Numbered from the stretch's first letter, positions 22,691 through 31,600 are shown. The stretch is 37,096 nucleotides of DNA from Candidatus Angelobacter sp. Gp1-AA117 (GCA_003223515.1 QHVI01000082.1:1-37096), one strand, 5' to 3'. Numbers and translations: made by a program. The notes: generated by a model from the letters alone, not told the origin.

Positions 22691-23302
22691 ATGCAATGCT
22701 TTCTGAAAGTTGGAACGTTGTTTGTGCTGCTGGTTCTCTTCACCTCTTCTGCCAAGCCACAGGGATATACCTCTCCGAACCAGAAGATTGATTTCCCCGC
22801 CGACCTGAAGCTCTCTACAGCCCAGCAGAACTGCCAGAACTGGGCGTTCGCAGCCGGATTGGAGATGCTGCTCAAGCGCCACAATGTTGCACTCGATCAG
22901 ACTTACTGGGTACAACGATTGAACGGCGACTCCTGCTTAGACCAACTTCCCAGCATCGAACGCCTGAAGGATGTGATGAACAAAGAGTTTGCTCTGGATG
23001 ATGGCCGGCACGTACGGCTGGAAGCGCAGTTCGTGACTGGTGCTCCCATAAATATTGACGTGGTTATCGCAGGTTTGCAGCACCAGGAGCTTTCGCTATT
23101 CCTGTGGCGTGGGCATCCTTATTACCTCACCGGCGTCACGTATGACATGTTCGTCCGAGGCGATGGCGTGCGTCAGTTCACGGTCAGGGAAATACGGCTG
23201 GCAGACACATTCGACAAACAGCCTGCAACTACCTTTCAAAGAGGACGTGACAACGTGAATGACATTGCAGGCATTCTGAGCGTCCTGGTCACGGAACAAT
23301 AA
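22691..23302 (+). CDS. Secreted papain-like cysteine peptidase-type protein
   Basis: A 203-residue protein with a signal peptide (about 1-24). The sequence LSTAQQNCQNWAFAAGLEMLL (from 41) has the Gln-x-x-Cys-x-x-Trp arrangement of papain-fold enzymes, with Gln45/46 and Cys48. His142 in RGHPYYLTGVTY could be the partner His, as in C39-like peptidases. I cannot place it in a named family, and activity is not certain. A possible Asn/Asp third residue is not assigned. The ATG follows an unusual inverted-repeat promoter region, with TACACT nine bases upstream and no Shine-Dalgarno. Convergent with the aminotransferase gene, 6 bp apart. Confidence 0.7.
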   Translation: MQCFLKVGTLFVLLVLFTSSAKPQGYTSPNQKIDFPADLKLSTAQQNCQNWAFAAGLEMLLKRHNVALDQTYWVQRLNGDSCLDQLPSIERLKDVMNKEFALDDGRHVRLEAQFVTGAPINIDVVIAGLQHQELSLFLWRGHPYYLTGVTYDMFVRGDGVRQFTVREIRLADTFDKQPATTFQRGRDNVNDIAGILSVLVTEQ

Positions 23303-23308
23303 TTCCAA

Positions 23309-24511
23309 CTACAGGTTCTTTTTCGTCCAGTCGTCTACGCGGTCCAGAGCTTTTCCGAGGTTCTCCATCGAATTGGCAATGCTGAAGCGCAGATAGCCTT
23401 CGCCATACTGGCCGAAAGCCGTGCCTGAGAGGCAAGCCACACCGGCCTGCTCAAGCAGCGCATCTGCCAGTTGCTTCGACGTCTTTCCAGTCTTCCGGAT
23501 ATTGGGGAAGGCGTAGAACGCGCCTGCGGGAACACGGCAACTGAAGCCGTGAATCTGGTTCACGCGCTCCACAAAGTAATCACGGCGGCGCTTGAATTCG
23601 GCGCACATGTTGCTGACCGACGACTGGTCGCCGCGCAAGGCCTCGATGCCGGCTACCTGGGTAAAGCTGGCGGTGCAGGAGTTGCAGTTGGTCATGAGCC
23701 GCCCGAAGTGCTGGGCTAGATCGCGCCGCATCACTCCGTAACCCAACCGCCATCCGGTCATGGCATAACTCTTGGAAAAGCCGTCGAGCAGGATAGTGCG
23801 ATCCTTCCATCCATCAAGCGAGGCAATCGAGTGATGCTCCCCATCAAACAGGAGGCGGCTGTAGATTTCATCGGACAGCACCATGATGTCCCGGTCGCCC
23901 ATGGCCGTAGCGATATCCCGCAGATCCTGCTGGCTGAGTACGCCACCGGTAGGGTTATGAGGAGAGTTCAGAACTACCAGCTTGGTGCGATCCGTAATCA
24001 GGTCGGCGAATTCATTTACATCAAACCGGAAATCTTTTTCTTCCCGTAACGGAATGGGAACGGGCTTAGCTCCCAGGAAGTTAATCATGGATTCATAGAT
24101 CGGGAATCCAGGATTGGGATAGATGACCTCATCCCCTTCTTCCACCAATGCCATGAAGGTGAAGAAAATAGTGGGCTTAGCGCCCGGAACAATCACTACC
24201 TCATCAGCCGAGCAGGGGATTCCACGCGTGCTGGAGATGTACTCGGCAGCAGCTTGGCGAAGTTCAGGAAAGCCCGCTGAGGGAGCGTAGTGCGTCCAGC
24301 CCGTCTGCAGGGCCTCCACGCCAGCTTCAATTACGTTGGCCGGAGTATCAAAATCGGGCTCGCCGATTTCCAGATGGATTACGTCCTTGCCCTGGGCTTC
24401 GAGAGCACGGGCTCGCAGCAGGACTTCAAAGGCGCTTTCACTTCCAAGGCGAGCCATGCGTTTGGCCAGCCGTAACTCAGAGGCGGTGGGTGCAACCGGG
24501 GTGGGTGTCAT
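23309..24511 (-). CDS. Class I/II PLP-dependent aminotransferase
   Basis: A 400-residue fold-type I aminotransferase. PLP-binding Lys247 lies in GFSKSYAMTGWRLGY; Asn187 (SPHNPTGG), Asp214 and Tyr217 (SDEIYS) hold the cofactor; the C-terminal Arg in YLRFSIANS binds the substrate carboxylate. It resembles the aspartate/aromatic aminotransferase subgroup (AspC/AraT-like), but the amino acid cannot be specified. Its ATG overlaps the stop of the upstream glycosyltransferase gene (ATGA), so translation is probably coupled. The pairing with a polyprenyl-phosphate glycosyltransferase raises the possibility that it acts on a sugar or envelope precursor, although sequence features are those of amino acid enzymes. 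Confidence 0.93.
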   Translation of the reverse strand: MTPTPVAPTASELRLAKRMARLGSESAFEVLLRARALEAQGKDVIHLEIGEPDFDTPANVIEAGVEALQTGWTHYAPSAGFPELRQAAAEYISSTRGIPCSADEVVIVPGAKPTIFFTFMALVEEGDEVIYPNPGFPIYESMINFLGAKPVPIPLREEKDFRFDVNEFADLITDRTKLVVLNSPHNPTGGVLSQQDLRDIATAMGDRDIMVLSDEIYSRLLFDGEHHSIASLDGWKDRTILLDGFSKSYAMTGWRLGYGVMRRDLAQHFGRLMTNCNSCTASFTQVAGIEALRGDQSSVSNMCAEFKRRRDYFVERVNQIHGFSCRVPAGAFYAFPNIRKTGKTSKQLADALLEQAGVACLSGTAFGQYGEGYLRFSIANSMENLGKALDRVDDWTKKNL

Positions 24512-25485
24512 TCGTTAACAGCCTGCTCCTGGCTCTGGGATCGCAATACCTGTGCAACAGTATACGGCACACGCCGGGATGGCTCCTGGAAGTTACGTAC
24601 CTGAAGGTCACCAAGCAGGCCCAGGGCCAGAAGTTGCACTCCCGCAACCAGCAATACTGCTGCGAAGACCAGCAGCGGACCATGCTCACCCATGATGTTC
24701 AGGCGCCAATAATACTTGGAGAACATGAGCCAGCCGGAAATCCCCAGCCCCGCCAGCATGGAAAACATGCCGACTGTCCCGAACAGGTGGAGCGGGCGAT
24801 ACATGTACTTGAGCAGGAAACGGATGGTAATCAGATCAAAGAAGACCCGAACAGTCCGCGAGATACCATAATGCGAGGCACCCTTGGGACGAACGATGTT
24901 CTTAATGGGAATCTCACAGATCGAGGCGCCATACCACGAGGCCAGCGCCGGGATGAAACGGTGCAATTCGCCGTAGAGCGGCAGTTGCTGAATGATCTCG
25001 CGCCGGTAGGCTTTGTAAGTAGTGCCGAAGTCGTGAATCTTTACGCCGCTCAATTTGCCCATGGCCCAGTTGGCGATGCGTGAAGGCAGGCGGCGCATCA
25101 CGAAGTTGTCCACACGCTCTTTGCGCCAGCCGCTGACCAAGTCATAACCCTGCTCCAGCTTTTCAAGGAATTTTGGAATGTCGTCCGGGTCGTGCTGCAG
25201 GTCGCCATCCATGGCGATGATGTATTCGCCCTGCGCGTTGGCGAAGCCGGCGGCCAGCGCCGAGGTCTGGCCAAAGTTGCGGCGCAGTTTTACGACAACC
25301 ACACGGCTGTCAATATGGACGATCTCGCGCAGGAGCCGGTAAGTGCGGTCGAGGCTGCCATCATCAACAAATACCAGCTCAAAGCTCTCACCGCTAGCCT
25401 CCATGACTGCCTTGAGACGGTCATAGAGTGTAGTTACACTTTCCTGCTCATTGTGAAATGGGACGACGATAGAGTACTTCGGCAT
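24508..25485 (-). CDS. Polyprenyl-phosphate glycosyltransferase, GT2 (DPM1/GtrB-like)
   Basis: A 325-residue family 2 glycosyltransferase that would load a sugar onto undecaprenyl phosphate for envelope modification. The opening YSIVVPFHNEQESV, Asp41-Asp42 (VDDGS), the DxD-like MDGDLQHDP (Asp93, Asp95) and VSGWRKERVD are typical. Two C-terminal membrane helices (about 233-256 and 270-292) anchor it, as in GtrB and ArnC. The ATG at 25485 begins the conserved strand; 39 upstream in-frame codons have no family similarity. TATAAT lies nine bases before the start and no Shine-Dalgarno is close, suggesting a very short leader. Its stop overlaps the aminotransferase start by 4 nt. Confidence 0.93.
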   Translation of the reverse strand: MPKYSIVVPFHNEQESVTTLYDRLKAVMEASGESFELVFVDDGSLDRTYRLLREIVHIDSRVVVVKLRRNFGQTSALAAGFANAQGEYIIAMDGDLQHDPDDIPKFLEKLEQGYDLVSGWRKERVDNFVMRRLPSRIANWAMGKLSGVKIHDFGTTYKAYRREIIQQLPLYGELHRFIPALASWYGASICEIPIKNIVRPKGASHYGISRTVRVFFDLITIRFLLKYMYRPLHLFGTVGMFSMLAGLGISGWLMFSKYYWRLNIMGEHGPLLVFAAVLLVAGVQLLALGLLGDLQVRNFQEPSRRVPYTVAQVLRSQSQEQAVNE

Positions 25486-25494
25486 GCGATTGAA

Positions 25495-25500
25495 ATTATA
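25495..25500 (-). promoter_or_regulatory. -10 box of the glycosyltransferase-aminotransferase operon
   Basis: A perfect TATAAT on the minus strand ends nine bases before the glycosyltransferase ATG, implying a leader of only two or three nucleotides. No clear -35 hexamer was found. Confidence 0.45.
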
Positions 25501-25640
25501 CTTCTTTTCTTCTCCTGACACGATGAAAACCATGACCGGCTTCTTCCGGAAAATCGAAGAATTTCTGTTAACAAAATGGTACACAGCAAAAAAATGAATC
25601 ACGGTTCAGCAAATATCGACATGACGCTGTTTCTGGATTT

Positions 25641-25673
25641 TTACCGCAAAGGACGCGAAGGGGCGCAAAGGAA
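25641..25673 (+). repeat. CGCAAAGGACGCGAAGG repeat copy
   Basis: TTACCGCAAAGGACGCGAAG is followed by GGGCGCAAAGG, in the gap between the aminopeptidase stop and the glycosyltransferase start. Confidence 0.7.
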
Positions 25674-25702
25674 GCTAGTTCAGGTCAAATGCGTGGTGAG
25701 CA

Positions 25703-28144
25703 TTACTTGTACTTCTCTTTAATCCTTACGGTACGGTTCAGTTCATCTGATATCTCCAGAATTTTGAGTTGCAGGTCTTTATCTAAGGATGCAGTCTGCA
25801 GGAAGTCATGCACCTCTTTCTGGGCAGCGGCGGATTGCTGTCCGCCGATAAAAGCTCCCAGCCAGCCCAGGACGAAGAATATCTTGCGCTCCCTTTTCAT
25901 CTGCGGCAGAGCATCCAGGGCTGGCTGGAGGTAGGGGTAAGTCAATTCCGACTGATTCCAGTAATTGAAAGCTCCCAGGCTTTGCTCAACCCAGTCTTCG
26001 GGACGGGAGGAATTATGCAAGTAATCCTTGAAGTACTCCTGCTTGGTGGCACTCTGCGGGCGCGCCGCCTCGGCCATGTAAGCATACTTCTGTCCGTCGC
26101 CGGTATTGTCGCGCTTCTTCTCGGCAGCATAGATGGCTTCGGCTTCCGGATCGTTCAGGGCCATCAGCGCTTCCACCAGAGTCCAGCGATCCAGCGGGCG
26201 CAAAGTTACACCCGGCACAGAGAGCTTGCCGCTCAGCAGGTCCTTCAACTGCGCTCTGCCCGGTTCGGTCTCCGCGATTCCTCGCAAGGCTCGGAACCAG
26301 ATGATTCGTAAATCCTGCTCGGGCGAGTGCAGCATGAGGTCGGAAGCCTGGGCTTCGGCTTTCGGAACAAACTGTCTGCGTAGCTCAGGGGTTACATAAC
26401 GATGGAGAGCGGCAGTCGTGCGACCGATCAGATTCTGGGCAAGGGCTTCGTCTTTCTCTGCCGGAAGAAGGCGCAAGGAAAGATCGATATACTCGCGGGG
26501 AGCGAGTTGGGCCTCACGTACGGCGTCCCACAGTGAACCCCAGAGCAAGGTGCGCCGGAAAACATCAGAGATGGAACCCATTTGTTCCATCACCACTTTC
26601 TGGCTGGCTGGATCGAGCAGGAAGCGTCCGTAAGCGTAATCCTGGTCATTGGCAAAGACGTATTGCGGACAGGGCTTGCCCACGGCTTCCTGCAGGCTGG
26701 ATTGCGCGCTCTCCAGTTGGGCCCGCAGGCGGAGATCATTGCCGTCCTGGTAATGCAGCAGCACCTGCATGGCAATGGGCCAGATTCCACCTTCATTCAG
26801 CACGTCGCGCTGCTTCAGGAGGAAATGGTCGATGCGGCCCTGTGCGCCGCAGGACCAATCTACATCCACCTGCGGCATGCCGCGCCGCCTGATCCAGACA
26901 CTGGCCCAGTCTTCGAGTGACTTGCCTGAGACGCGCTCAAAAGAGTGCACCAGATCATTCCATTCGGCATTGGCATAAGCGTGTTCCTTGAGATAGAGGC
27001 GCAGGCCATCGCGGAATTTCTCATCCCCTAATACATAGGCGAGTTGTTTGATCACGCCCGGCGCCTTGGAATAGACAATCGCGCCATAAGCGGACTTCGC
27101 ATCCTTTAAGTTGAGGATGTCCTGGTAAATGGGGGTCGTGCCGGGAGTCGCGTCAATGCCATAAGCGGCGGGTTTGATGGCCTGGTAGAAGCGCTTCCAG
27201 ATATTCTCGTCGGGCTTGAGATCGGCGAGCGCCTGATAGGCCATGTACTGGGCAAAACCCTCTTTCAGCCACAGATCGTCAAACCAGCGCATGGTAGTGA
27301 GATCGCCGAACCACTGATGCGTGAGTTCGTGCAGCAGCAGGATGTCGCGATTCAGGTGATCGCTATGCGTAGGCGCAGTGCGGAAGAGGATGGATTCTTC
27401 GCGCAGGAAGGTCGCCCCCGCGTGCTCCATACCGCCATAGGCGAAACCGGGAATCATCACCATGTCGTACTTGGGGAATGGAAAGGGCTGAGCGAAATAG
27501 TTCGCAAGATACCGGATGCCCTGGGCCGTAATCTGCTGCACCTCCACCGCTTCTTCCTGCGCCTTCTGCAGCTTGGAACTGCGGACATAGAGGCTGGGTA
27601 ATCCCGCCGACTCGATTTTGCGGAATGGTCCTGCGGCAAATGCAAACAGATAGGTACTGATGGGCCGGGTCTCGGCAAAGCTGGTGAGTTTCAGCCCGGG
27701 ACCGGCGGTGGTGTTGCGTACTGCGGCAGTGTTGGAGATAGCCGTCCAGTTTTCCGGAGCAGTCAACTCCAGTCGAAAACGGCCCTTGATATCCGGCTGG
27801 TCGAAACATGGAAAGGCCATGCTGGCGTCCATAGGGACAAACAGCGTGTAGAGATATTCGGAGTTGTCGTCCTTATCTTCAAAACGGGTGATGGCTTTGC
27901 TTGCCGGAGCAACCGGGGCGCTGAATTCAATGTTTACAGTGTTCAGACCTGGCTGAAGAAGATCCGCCGGAAGTTCCAGGTGTCCGTTGGCAAGCTGAAC
28001 GTCTGTGCCGTTTTTGTTCACGCTGACGGAGGTCACGCCGCCTTCGCGGAAATCGAGCAGCACAGGCACCGCTGCTTTCAGGCGAAATTGAATCTCTTCG
28101 TGTCCAGCAGCGATGGGCGCGTGAGGGGTGAGCGTGAATTGCAA
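25703..28144 (-). CDS. M1-family zinc aminopeptidase (N-terminus uncertain)
   Basis: At least 813 residues. The M1 signature is complete: exopeptidase motif GGMEH (237-241), zinc site HELTH (272-276) and Glu295 in LKEGF, 18 residues on. The C-terminal half is the helical ERAP/PepN-type region. The family removes N-terminal residues from peptides. The first ordinary start codon is TTG at 28144, but it falls inside a conserved beta strand (ISDVRYQ before it). In-frame sequence to 28303 reads as a complete signal peptide (LKLALLLLLTVPNLFAAAAP), implying an exported enzyme. That extension has no ATG, GTG or TTG; the only upstream in-frame ATG (28321) is cut off by TGA at 28304-28306. The true start is therefore unresolved and the coordinates given are a minimum. 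Confidence 0.9.
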   Translation of the reverse strand: MQFTLTPHAPIAAGHEEIQFRLKAAVPVLLDFREGGVTSVSVNKNGTDVQLANGHLELPADLLQPGLNTVNIEFSAPVAPASKAITRFEDKDDNSEYLYTLFVPMDASMAFPCFDQPDIKGRFRLELTAPENWTAISNTAAVRNTTAGPGLKLTSFAETRPISTYLFAFAAGPFRKIESAGLPSLYVRSSKLQKAQEEAVEVQQITAQGIRYLANYFAQPFPFPKYDMVMIPGFAYGGMEHAGATFLREESILFRTAPTHSDHLNRDILLLHELTHQWFGDLTTMRWFDDLWLKEGFAQYMAYQALADLKPDENIWKRFYQAIKPAAYGIDATPGTTPIYQDILNLKDAKSAYGAIVYSKAPGVIKQLAYVLGDEKFRDGLRLYLKEHAYANAEWNDLVHSFERVSGKSLEDWASVWIRRRGMPQVDVDWSCGAQGRIDHFLLKQRDVLNEGGIWPIAMQVLLHYQDGNDLRLRAQLESAQSSLQEAVGKPCPQYVFANDQDYAYGRFLLDPASQKVVMEQMGSISDVFRRTLLWGSLWDAVREAQLAPREYIDLSLRLLPAEKDEALAQNLIGRTTAALHRYVTPELRRQFVPKAEAQASDLMLHSPEQDLRIIWFRALRGIAETEPGRAQLKDLLSGKLSVPGVTLRPLDRWTLVEALMALNDPEAEAIYAAEKKRDNTGDGQKYAYMAEAARPQSATKQEYFKDYLHNSSRPEDWVEQSLGAFNYWNQSELTYPYLQPALDALPQMKRERKIFFVLGWLGAFIGGQQSAAAQKEVHDFLQTASLDKDLQLKILEISDELNRTVRIKEKYK

Positions 28145-28419
28145 CTGATAGCGGACATCAGAAATCTGAGCGGCTCGCTGCCGTGCCAGATCGCGGGGGA
28201 TGCCTTCCGGGGCAGCGGCAGCAAATAGATTCGGTACAGTGAGCAGCAGAAGCAGAGCGAGTTTGAGCGTGGCGGTATGGGTAATGTAAATTGAATCCCG
28301 TAATCAGGAGACAAGAATCATAGCAGGGGGAACCGGCATTCTGCGGCGGAGCGGAGATGCCGCTCTTTGTCTATTCGCATAACAATTTTGTCTCTGCTAT
28401 AAGGCTTGCGGAGGTCAAG

Positions 28420-29508
28420 ATGATCAAAAAATATCTTGTAATGAGCGCTCTGATTGCCCTTGTGGGAGGAATGGCCCACCCGCAAGCAGGTACAAGCGTT
28501 CCACCTACAGAGGCAAAAATTCACTATGATCAGGCGAAGCAACTCGAAGAAAAAGGCGATCTGAACGGAGCTATCAAAGAATACCGCGAAGCCGTCCGCC
28601 TGAAGCCCGATGATATGCGGCTGCACACCGACCTGGGCATCGCTTTATCCAACCATAGGGAACTTGATGCTGCCCTGGCTGAATTCCGGGAGGCGGTGCG
28701 CCTGGCCCCAAATGAGCCGCGGACACATCTCAATTTAGGCACGGCCCTGGAGTTAAAAGATGATCTGCCTGGGGCCATTGCTGAATTCCGGGAAAGCATT
28801 CGGCTCGATCCCAATGACGAAGCTGCGCATTATCATCTGGCCGCAACGTTGAAGGAGCAAGGCAAAATATCTGAGGCCATCAATGAATATCGTGCCGCAC
28901 TTCGCCTGAAGCCTGACGATTTTGCTGTTCATCTCGATCTCGGCAATGCGTTGAGGGCCGCGGGAGACTGGAACAATGCTGTGGCGGAATATCGCGAGGC
29001 CAAACGGATCAAACCCGACTTTTTACTGGCTTCAGTCAACCTCGGCAACGCGCTATCGGATACAGGCAACTATTCGGCAGCCATCTCTGAATTGCAGCAA
29101 GCAGTGAGGCTCGACCCGAATTCGGCAAATGCCCACTACAATCTGGGTGTTGTCCTGTTTAAATCCGGGAACGCGGCAGGCGACATTGCAGAACAGCTTG
29201 AAGCGTTGCGCCTGAAGCCAGATTATGCCCTGGCCCATAGTGAACTTGCCTGGCTCTATGCTACGGAGAAGGAGCACCGTAATCCTACTGAAGCCCTCAA
29301 ACACGCACAGACGGCCGTAGCATTGGACCACTGGAAGACACCCGGCATTATTGAAACCCTGGCGGAGTCCCAGTTCCTGAATGGAATGTACCAAGAAGCG
29401 GTAGATACTGAGGACAAGGCGATGCAGCTAGAACCAAATGCTAAAGAATTGAAAAAGAACCTGAAACGGTATCAGGAGGCGCTCAAAAAAAGTCAAAGGA
29501 AGCATTAG
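28420..29508 (+). CDS. Secreted TPR protein
   Basis: A 362-residue protein with a signal peptide (MIKKYLVMSALIALVGGMAHPQ, about 1-22), then about nine consecutive 34-residue TPR units. Each has the A..G.A...y..A..L.P pattern, for example LNGAIKEYREAVRLKPDD and LPGAIAEFRESIRLDPND. Such arrays are scaffolds for protein contacts; no catalytic domain is attached. The start is set by GGAGG nine bases ahead of ATG 28420. It is followed after 16 bp by a secreted protein gene, so the two probably form one operon. Divergent from the M1 aminopeptidase gene. Confidence 0.9.
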   Translation: MIKKYLVMSALIALVGGMAHPQAGTSVPPTEAKIHYDQAKQLEEKGDLNGAIKEYREAVRLKPDDMRLHTDLGIALSNHRELDAALAEFREAVRLAPNEPRTHLNLGTALELKDDLPGAIAEFRESIRLDPNDEAAHYHLAATLKEQGKISEAINEYRAALRLKPDDFAVHLDLGNALRAAGDWNNAVAEYREAKRIKPDFLLASVNLGNALSDTGNYSAAISELQQAVRLDPNSANAHYNLGVVLFKSGNAAGDIAEQLEALRLKPDYALAHSELAWLYATEKEHRNPTEALKHAQTAVALDHWKTPGIIETLAESQFLNGMYQEAVDTEDKAMQLEPNAKELKKNLKRYQEALKKSQRKH

Positions 29509-29524
29509 AATCGAATTTACCCGC

Positions 29525-30190
29525 ATGCCAATTCATTTCTATCGCGTTCTTTTATTACTCACATTCGCGGCTTTGTCTATTGGCCAGCAGAGCGCCGCGC
29601 CTGCGCCTCAATCTGACATTGTGAGAATTCTGATGCCTGTAGGCGTGCCGCTACGCAAGGTTCCGGCAGGTAATGTGCCGAAAGATGAGGCCATCAACCG
29701 GCTCAATGAACAGAAGAAAAATGCCAACGGGAAGCGCCTCCAGGAGATTTCATTTCTACTGGCAGTGCTGGGCAATGACTACGAAAAGAACCGGGATTAC
29801 CTTCTCAGCCTGCTCAATCACTGCACTACCGGCAGGGGAATCTGCGATGAAGACCCTGGCGCTTACCTGGTAAACCTCTATCGCCGGGGCCACAATGAAC
29901 TGCTGCCCCCGCTGCTGGATGCAGGCAGGACCCGCCATGCTGCGCTGGCCGAATTGCTGGGCAGCTTCTACTCCAGCGTGATTACCCAGACACCCAAAGC
30001 ATTCATCGCGGCCATTCAATCGCGTCCTCAGCCAGAGCAGAAAGCCCTGTGTTACATGGCAGGAGCCAGCGACGGTTCCGGTATGCCTCCCGAAGATGTC
30101 AACAAAGTTCGAAAAGCACTTCGCGCATCCACTGACAAACTTGCTAAAGATTGCCTCGCGCAGGTGGAACAAGCCAATAAGAAGCTCTAG
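29525..30190 (+). CDS. Secreted protein of unknown function
   Basis: A 221-residue protein with a signal peptide (MPIHFYRVLLLLTFAALSIGQQ, about 1-22), a Pro-rich segment, then a mostly helical mature domain. Helical segments such as EISFLLAVLGNDYEKNRDYLLSLL and HAALAELLGSFYSSV suggest a repeat-like alpha-solenoid of HEAT or TPR type, but no family is recognised. Cysteines at about 99, 106, 176 and 212 could form disulfides in the periplasm. It starts 16 bp after the TPR protein gene and is likely co-transcribed with it. Confidence 0.75.
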   Translation: MPIHFYRVLLLLTFAALSIGQQSAAPAPQSDIVRILMPVGVPLRKVPAGNVPKDEAINRLNEQKKNANGKRLQEISFLLAVLGNDYEKNRDYLLSLLNHCTTGRGICDEDPGAYLVNLYRRGHNELLPPLLDAGRTRHAALAELLGSFYSSVITQTPKAFIAAIQSRPQPEQKALCYMAGASDGSGMPPEDVNKVRKALRASTDKLAKDCLAQVEQANKKL

Positions 30191-30238
30191 CCATTGCCAA
30201 AATTGCCATAATTTGTAATTGCCATAATTGCAAAACTC
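30190..30238 (+). repeat. AATTGCCATAATTGCC repeat array
   Basis: Degenerate tandem units of AATTGCCA and TAATTG begin at the stop codon of the secreted-protein gene. Only one copy of this family was found in the window. Confidence 0.7.
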
Positions 30239-30275
30239 AGCAACTCACAGCTTTATTTCAAGAACACACGCCCTA

Positions 30276-30351
30276 ATTCTCTGCGCCCTCTGCGTTCTCT
30301 GCGGTTAATGCCTTTGCCACCTTCGCGTCCTTTGCGTCCTTTGCGGTTAAA
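30276..30351 (-). repeat. CGCAAAGGACGCAAAGGACGCGAAGG array, antisense
   Basis: Two blocks, CTCTGCGCCCTCTGCGTTCT (ending GCGGTTAA) and CTTCGCGTCCTTTGCGTCCT (ending TTGCGGTTAA), are the reverse complement of the 10985-11062 array. Together with 30190-30238 they fill the gap before the sigma factor gene. Confidence 0.8.
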
Positions 30352-30400
30352 CAGATAACCGAATGCTTTTCGGCCCGTCTCACCCCCTGAACAAAAAATA

Positions 30401-31039
30401 ATGGAAGTTTTTGTCCAATCCCGGCAATGGAAGATAGGAGCGCAGACCGACGCGCCGGGCACCGGAATGGCAGAACCGCTGAGCGACGATCGGGAGATGC
30501 TCCGCCAGCTCAAGAAGGGCAACGAGCAGGTATTCAGCGCATTGTATGACCGGTACCAGGGACCAATCTATCGCTTTGCTCTGCACATGAGCGGGAATAG
30601 CGGCACTGCCGAAGAGATCACACAGGAAGTTTTCATGGCTCTGATCACCAACCCGAGAGGCTATGACGAAACCAAGGGTACGCTCGCCGGGTATCTCTTC
30701 GGAATCGCGCGTAACCTCACGCGCCGCAGCCTGGAACAGAGCCGGTGTCTGTCGCCACTGGCAGATGACGCAACTGAAGCGGAGAGCAACGAACCGGCGA
30801 GCGATCTCGATATCTTGGCTGACCTGAGCCAAGCAGAGTTGGTGGAGTGCCTGAGAAAAGCGGTGCTGGCATTACCGGAACAGTATCGTGAGATTGTTGT
30901 GCTCTGTGATCTGGAAGAGATGAGTTATGACCATGCAGCAGCATTGCTGAATTGCTCACCGGGAACCGTAGCCTCACGCCTGCACCGCGCGCGGGCCACG
31001 CTGAAAGCCAGATTGAAAGGCCAGGGATGCCTGCGATGA
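30401..31039 (+). CDS. ECF-type RNA polymerase sigma factor
   Basis: A 212-residue group 4 sigma factor. Region 2 is visible at about 45-110 (FSALYDRYQGPIYRFALHMS, AEEITQEVFMAL, the -10-binding helices) and region 4 at about 150-205 (LPEQYREIVVLCDLEEMSYD, then the HTH CSPGTVASRLHRARATLK). The first 25 residues are outside the usual family start, and the internal ATG at 30467 (MAEPLSDDREML) would give a 190-residue protein of normal length. The next gene's ATG overlaps its stop (ATGA), which points to a coupled anti-sigma partner. Its promoter target is not visible. Confidence 0.92.
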   Translation: MEVFVQSRQWKIGAQTDAPGTGMAEPLSDDREMLRQLKKGNEQVFSALYDRYQGPIYRFALHMSGNSGTAEEITQEVFMALITNPRGYDETKGTLAGYLFGIARNLTRRSLEQSRCLSPLADDATEAESNEPASDLDILADLSQAELVECLRKAVLALPEQYREIVVLCDLEEMSYDHAAALLNCSPGTVASRLHRARATLKARLKGQGCLR

Positions 31040-31599
31040 ACTCCTCCGACGAAAAACTCGCTACGGCGTTGCGCGGAGTGGCCGCGGCTTCTTCCCAGGG
31101 CGCCCCCGCTGAACTGGGAGCGAAGCTGCAGGCGGAGTTTCACCGCTACCATGCGCGGCGCAGAAGAATCCGGCGAATACAGATTGGCTCAGCCGCACTC
31201 TGCTTCTCAGCGATCATTGTGCTGCTGCTGGTGGGGATGCGTCCCAGGCATCCGGCGGAGATCAGAGCGAATACGCAATCATGGCAATCGACAATAGCCA
31301 CAATGGCAACCCCAGTGGCGCCGGTGCCAAAGCCTGTTGTGATCACGCCGGTGGCAGCAAAAACGAAGAAGAAAAAGAAAACCCAGAGCACCGATGATTT
31401 CATGATTCTGCCATCCTACGATCCCGCGCCTGTCGGTGATGATTTGCGCATTATGCGAGTGGAATTGACGGGCGAGTCGCTGCGGCGACTGGGTGCTCCG
31501 GTCACAGAAGAGCTTTCCGATCAGCGCATGAAGGCTGACGTCGTCGTGGGAACTGATGGCACTCCGTACGCAGTGAGGCTGGTCAATGGGAATTATTAG
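31036..31599 (+). CDS. Single-pass membrane protein, probable anti-sigma factor
   Basis: A 187-residue protein coupled by a 4-nt overlap to the ECF sigma gene. A cytoplasmic N-terminal helical part (about 1-40) precedes one membrane segment (about 46-66, IGSAALCFSAIIVLLLVGM). An Ala/Pro/Lys-rich linker (KTKKKKKTQ) leads to a C-terminal domain (about 120-187; LRIMRVELTGESLRRLGAPV, then ADVVVGTDGTPYAVRLV). I recall similar C-terminal domains next to ECF sigma genes in acidobacteria. The HxxxCxxC zinc motif of ZAS anti-sigma factors is absent. ATG 31027 (MPAMNSS) is an alternative start. Topology suggests sensing outside the membrane and holding the sigma factor inside; this is inference. Confidence 0.75.
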   Translation: MNSSDEKLATALRGVAAASSQGAPAELGAKLQAEFHRYHARRRRIRRIQIGSAALCFSAIIVLLLVGMRPRHPAEIRANTQSWQSTIATMATPVAPVPKPVVITPVAAKTKKKKKTQSTDDFMILPSYDPAPVGDDLRIMRVELTGESLRRLGAPVTEELSDQRMKADVVVGTDGTPYAVRLVNGNY

Positions 31600-31600
31600 C

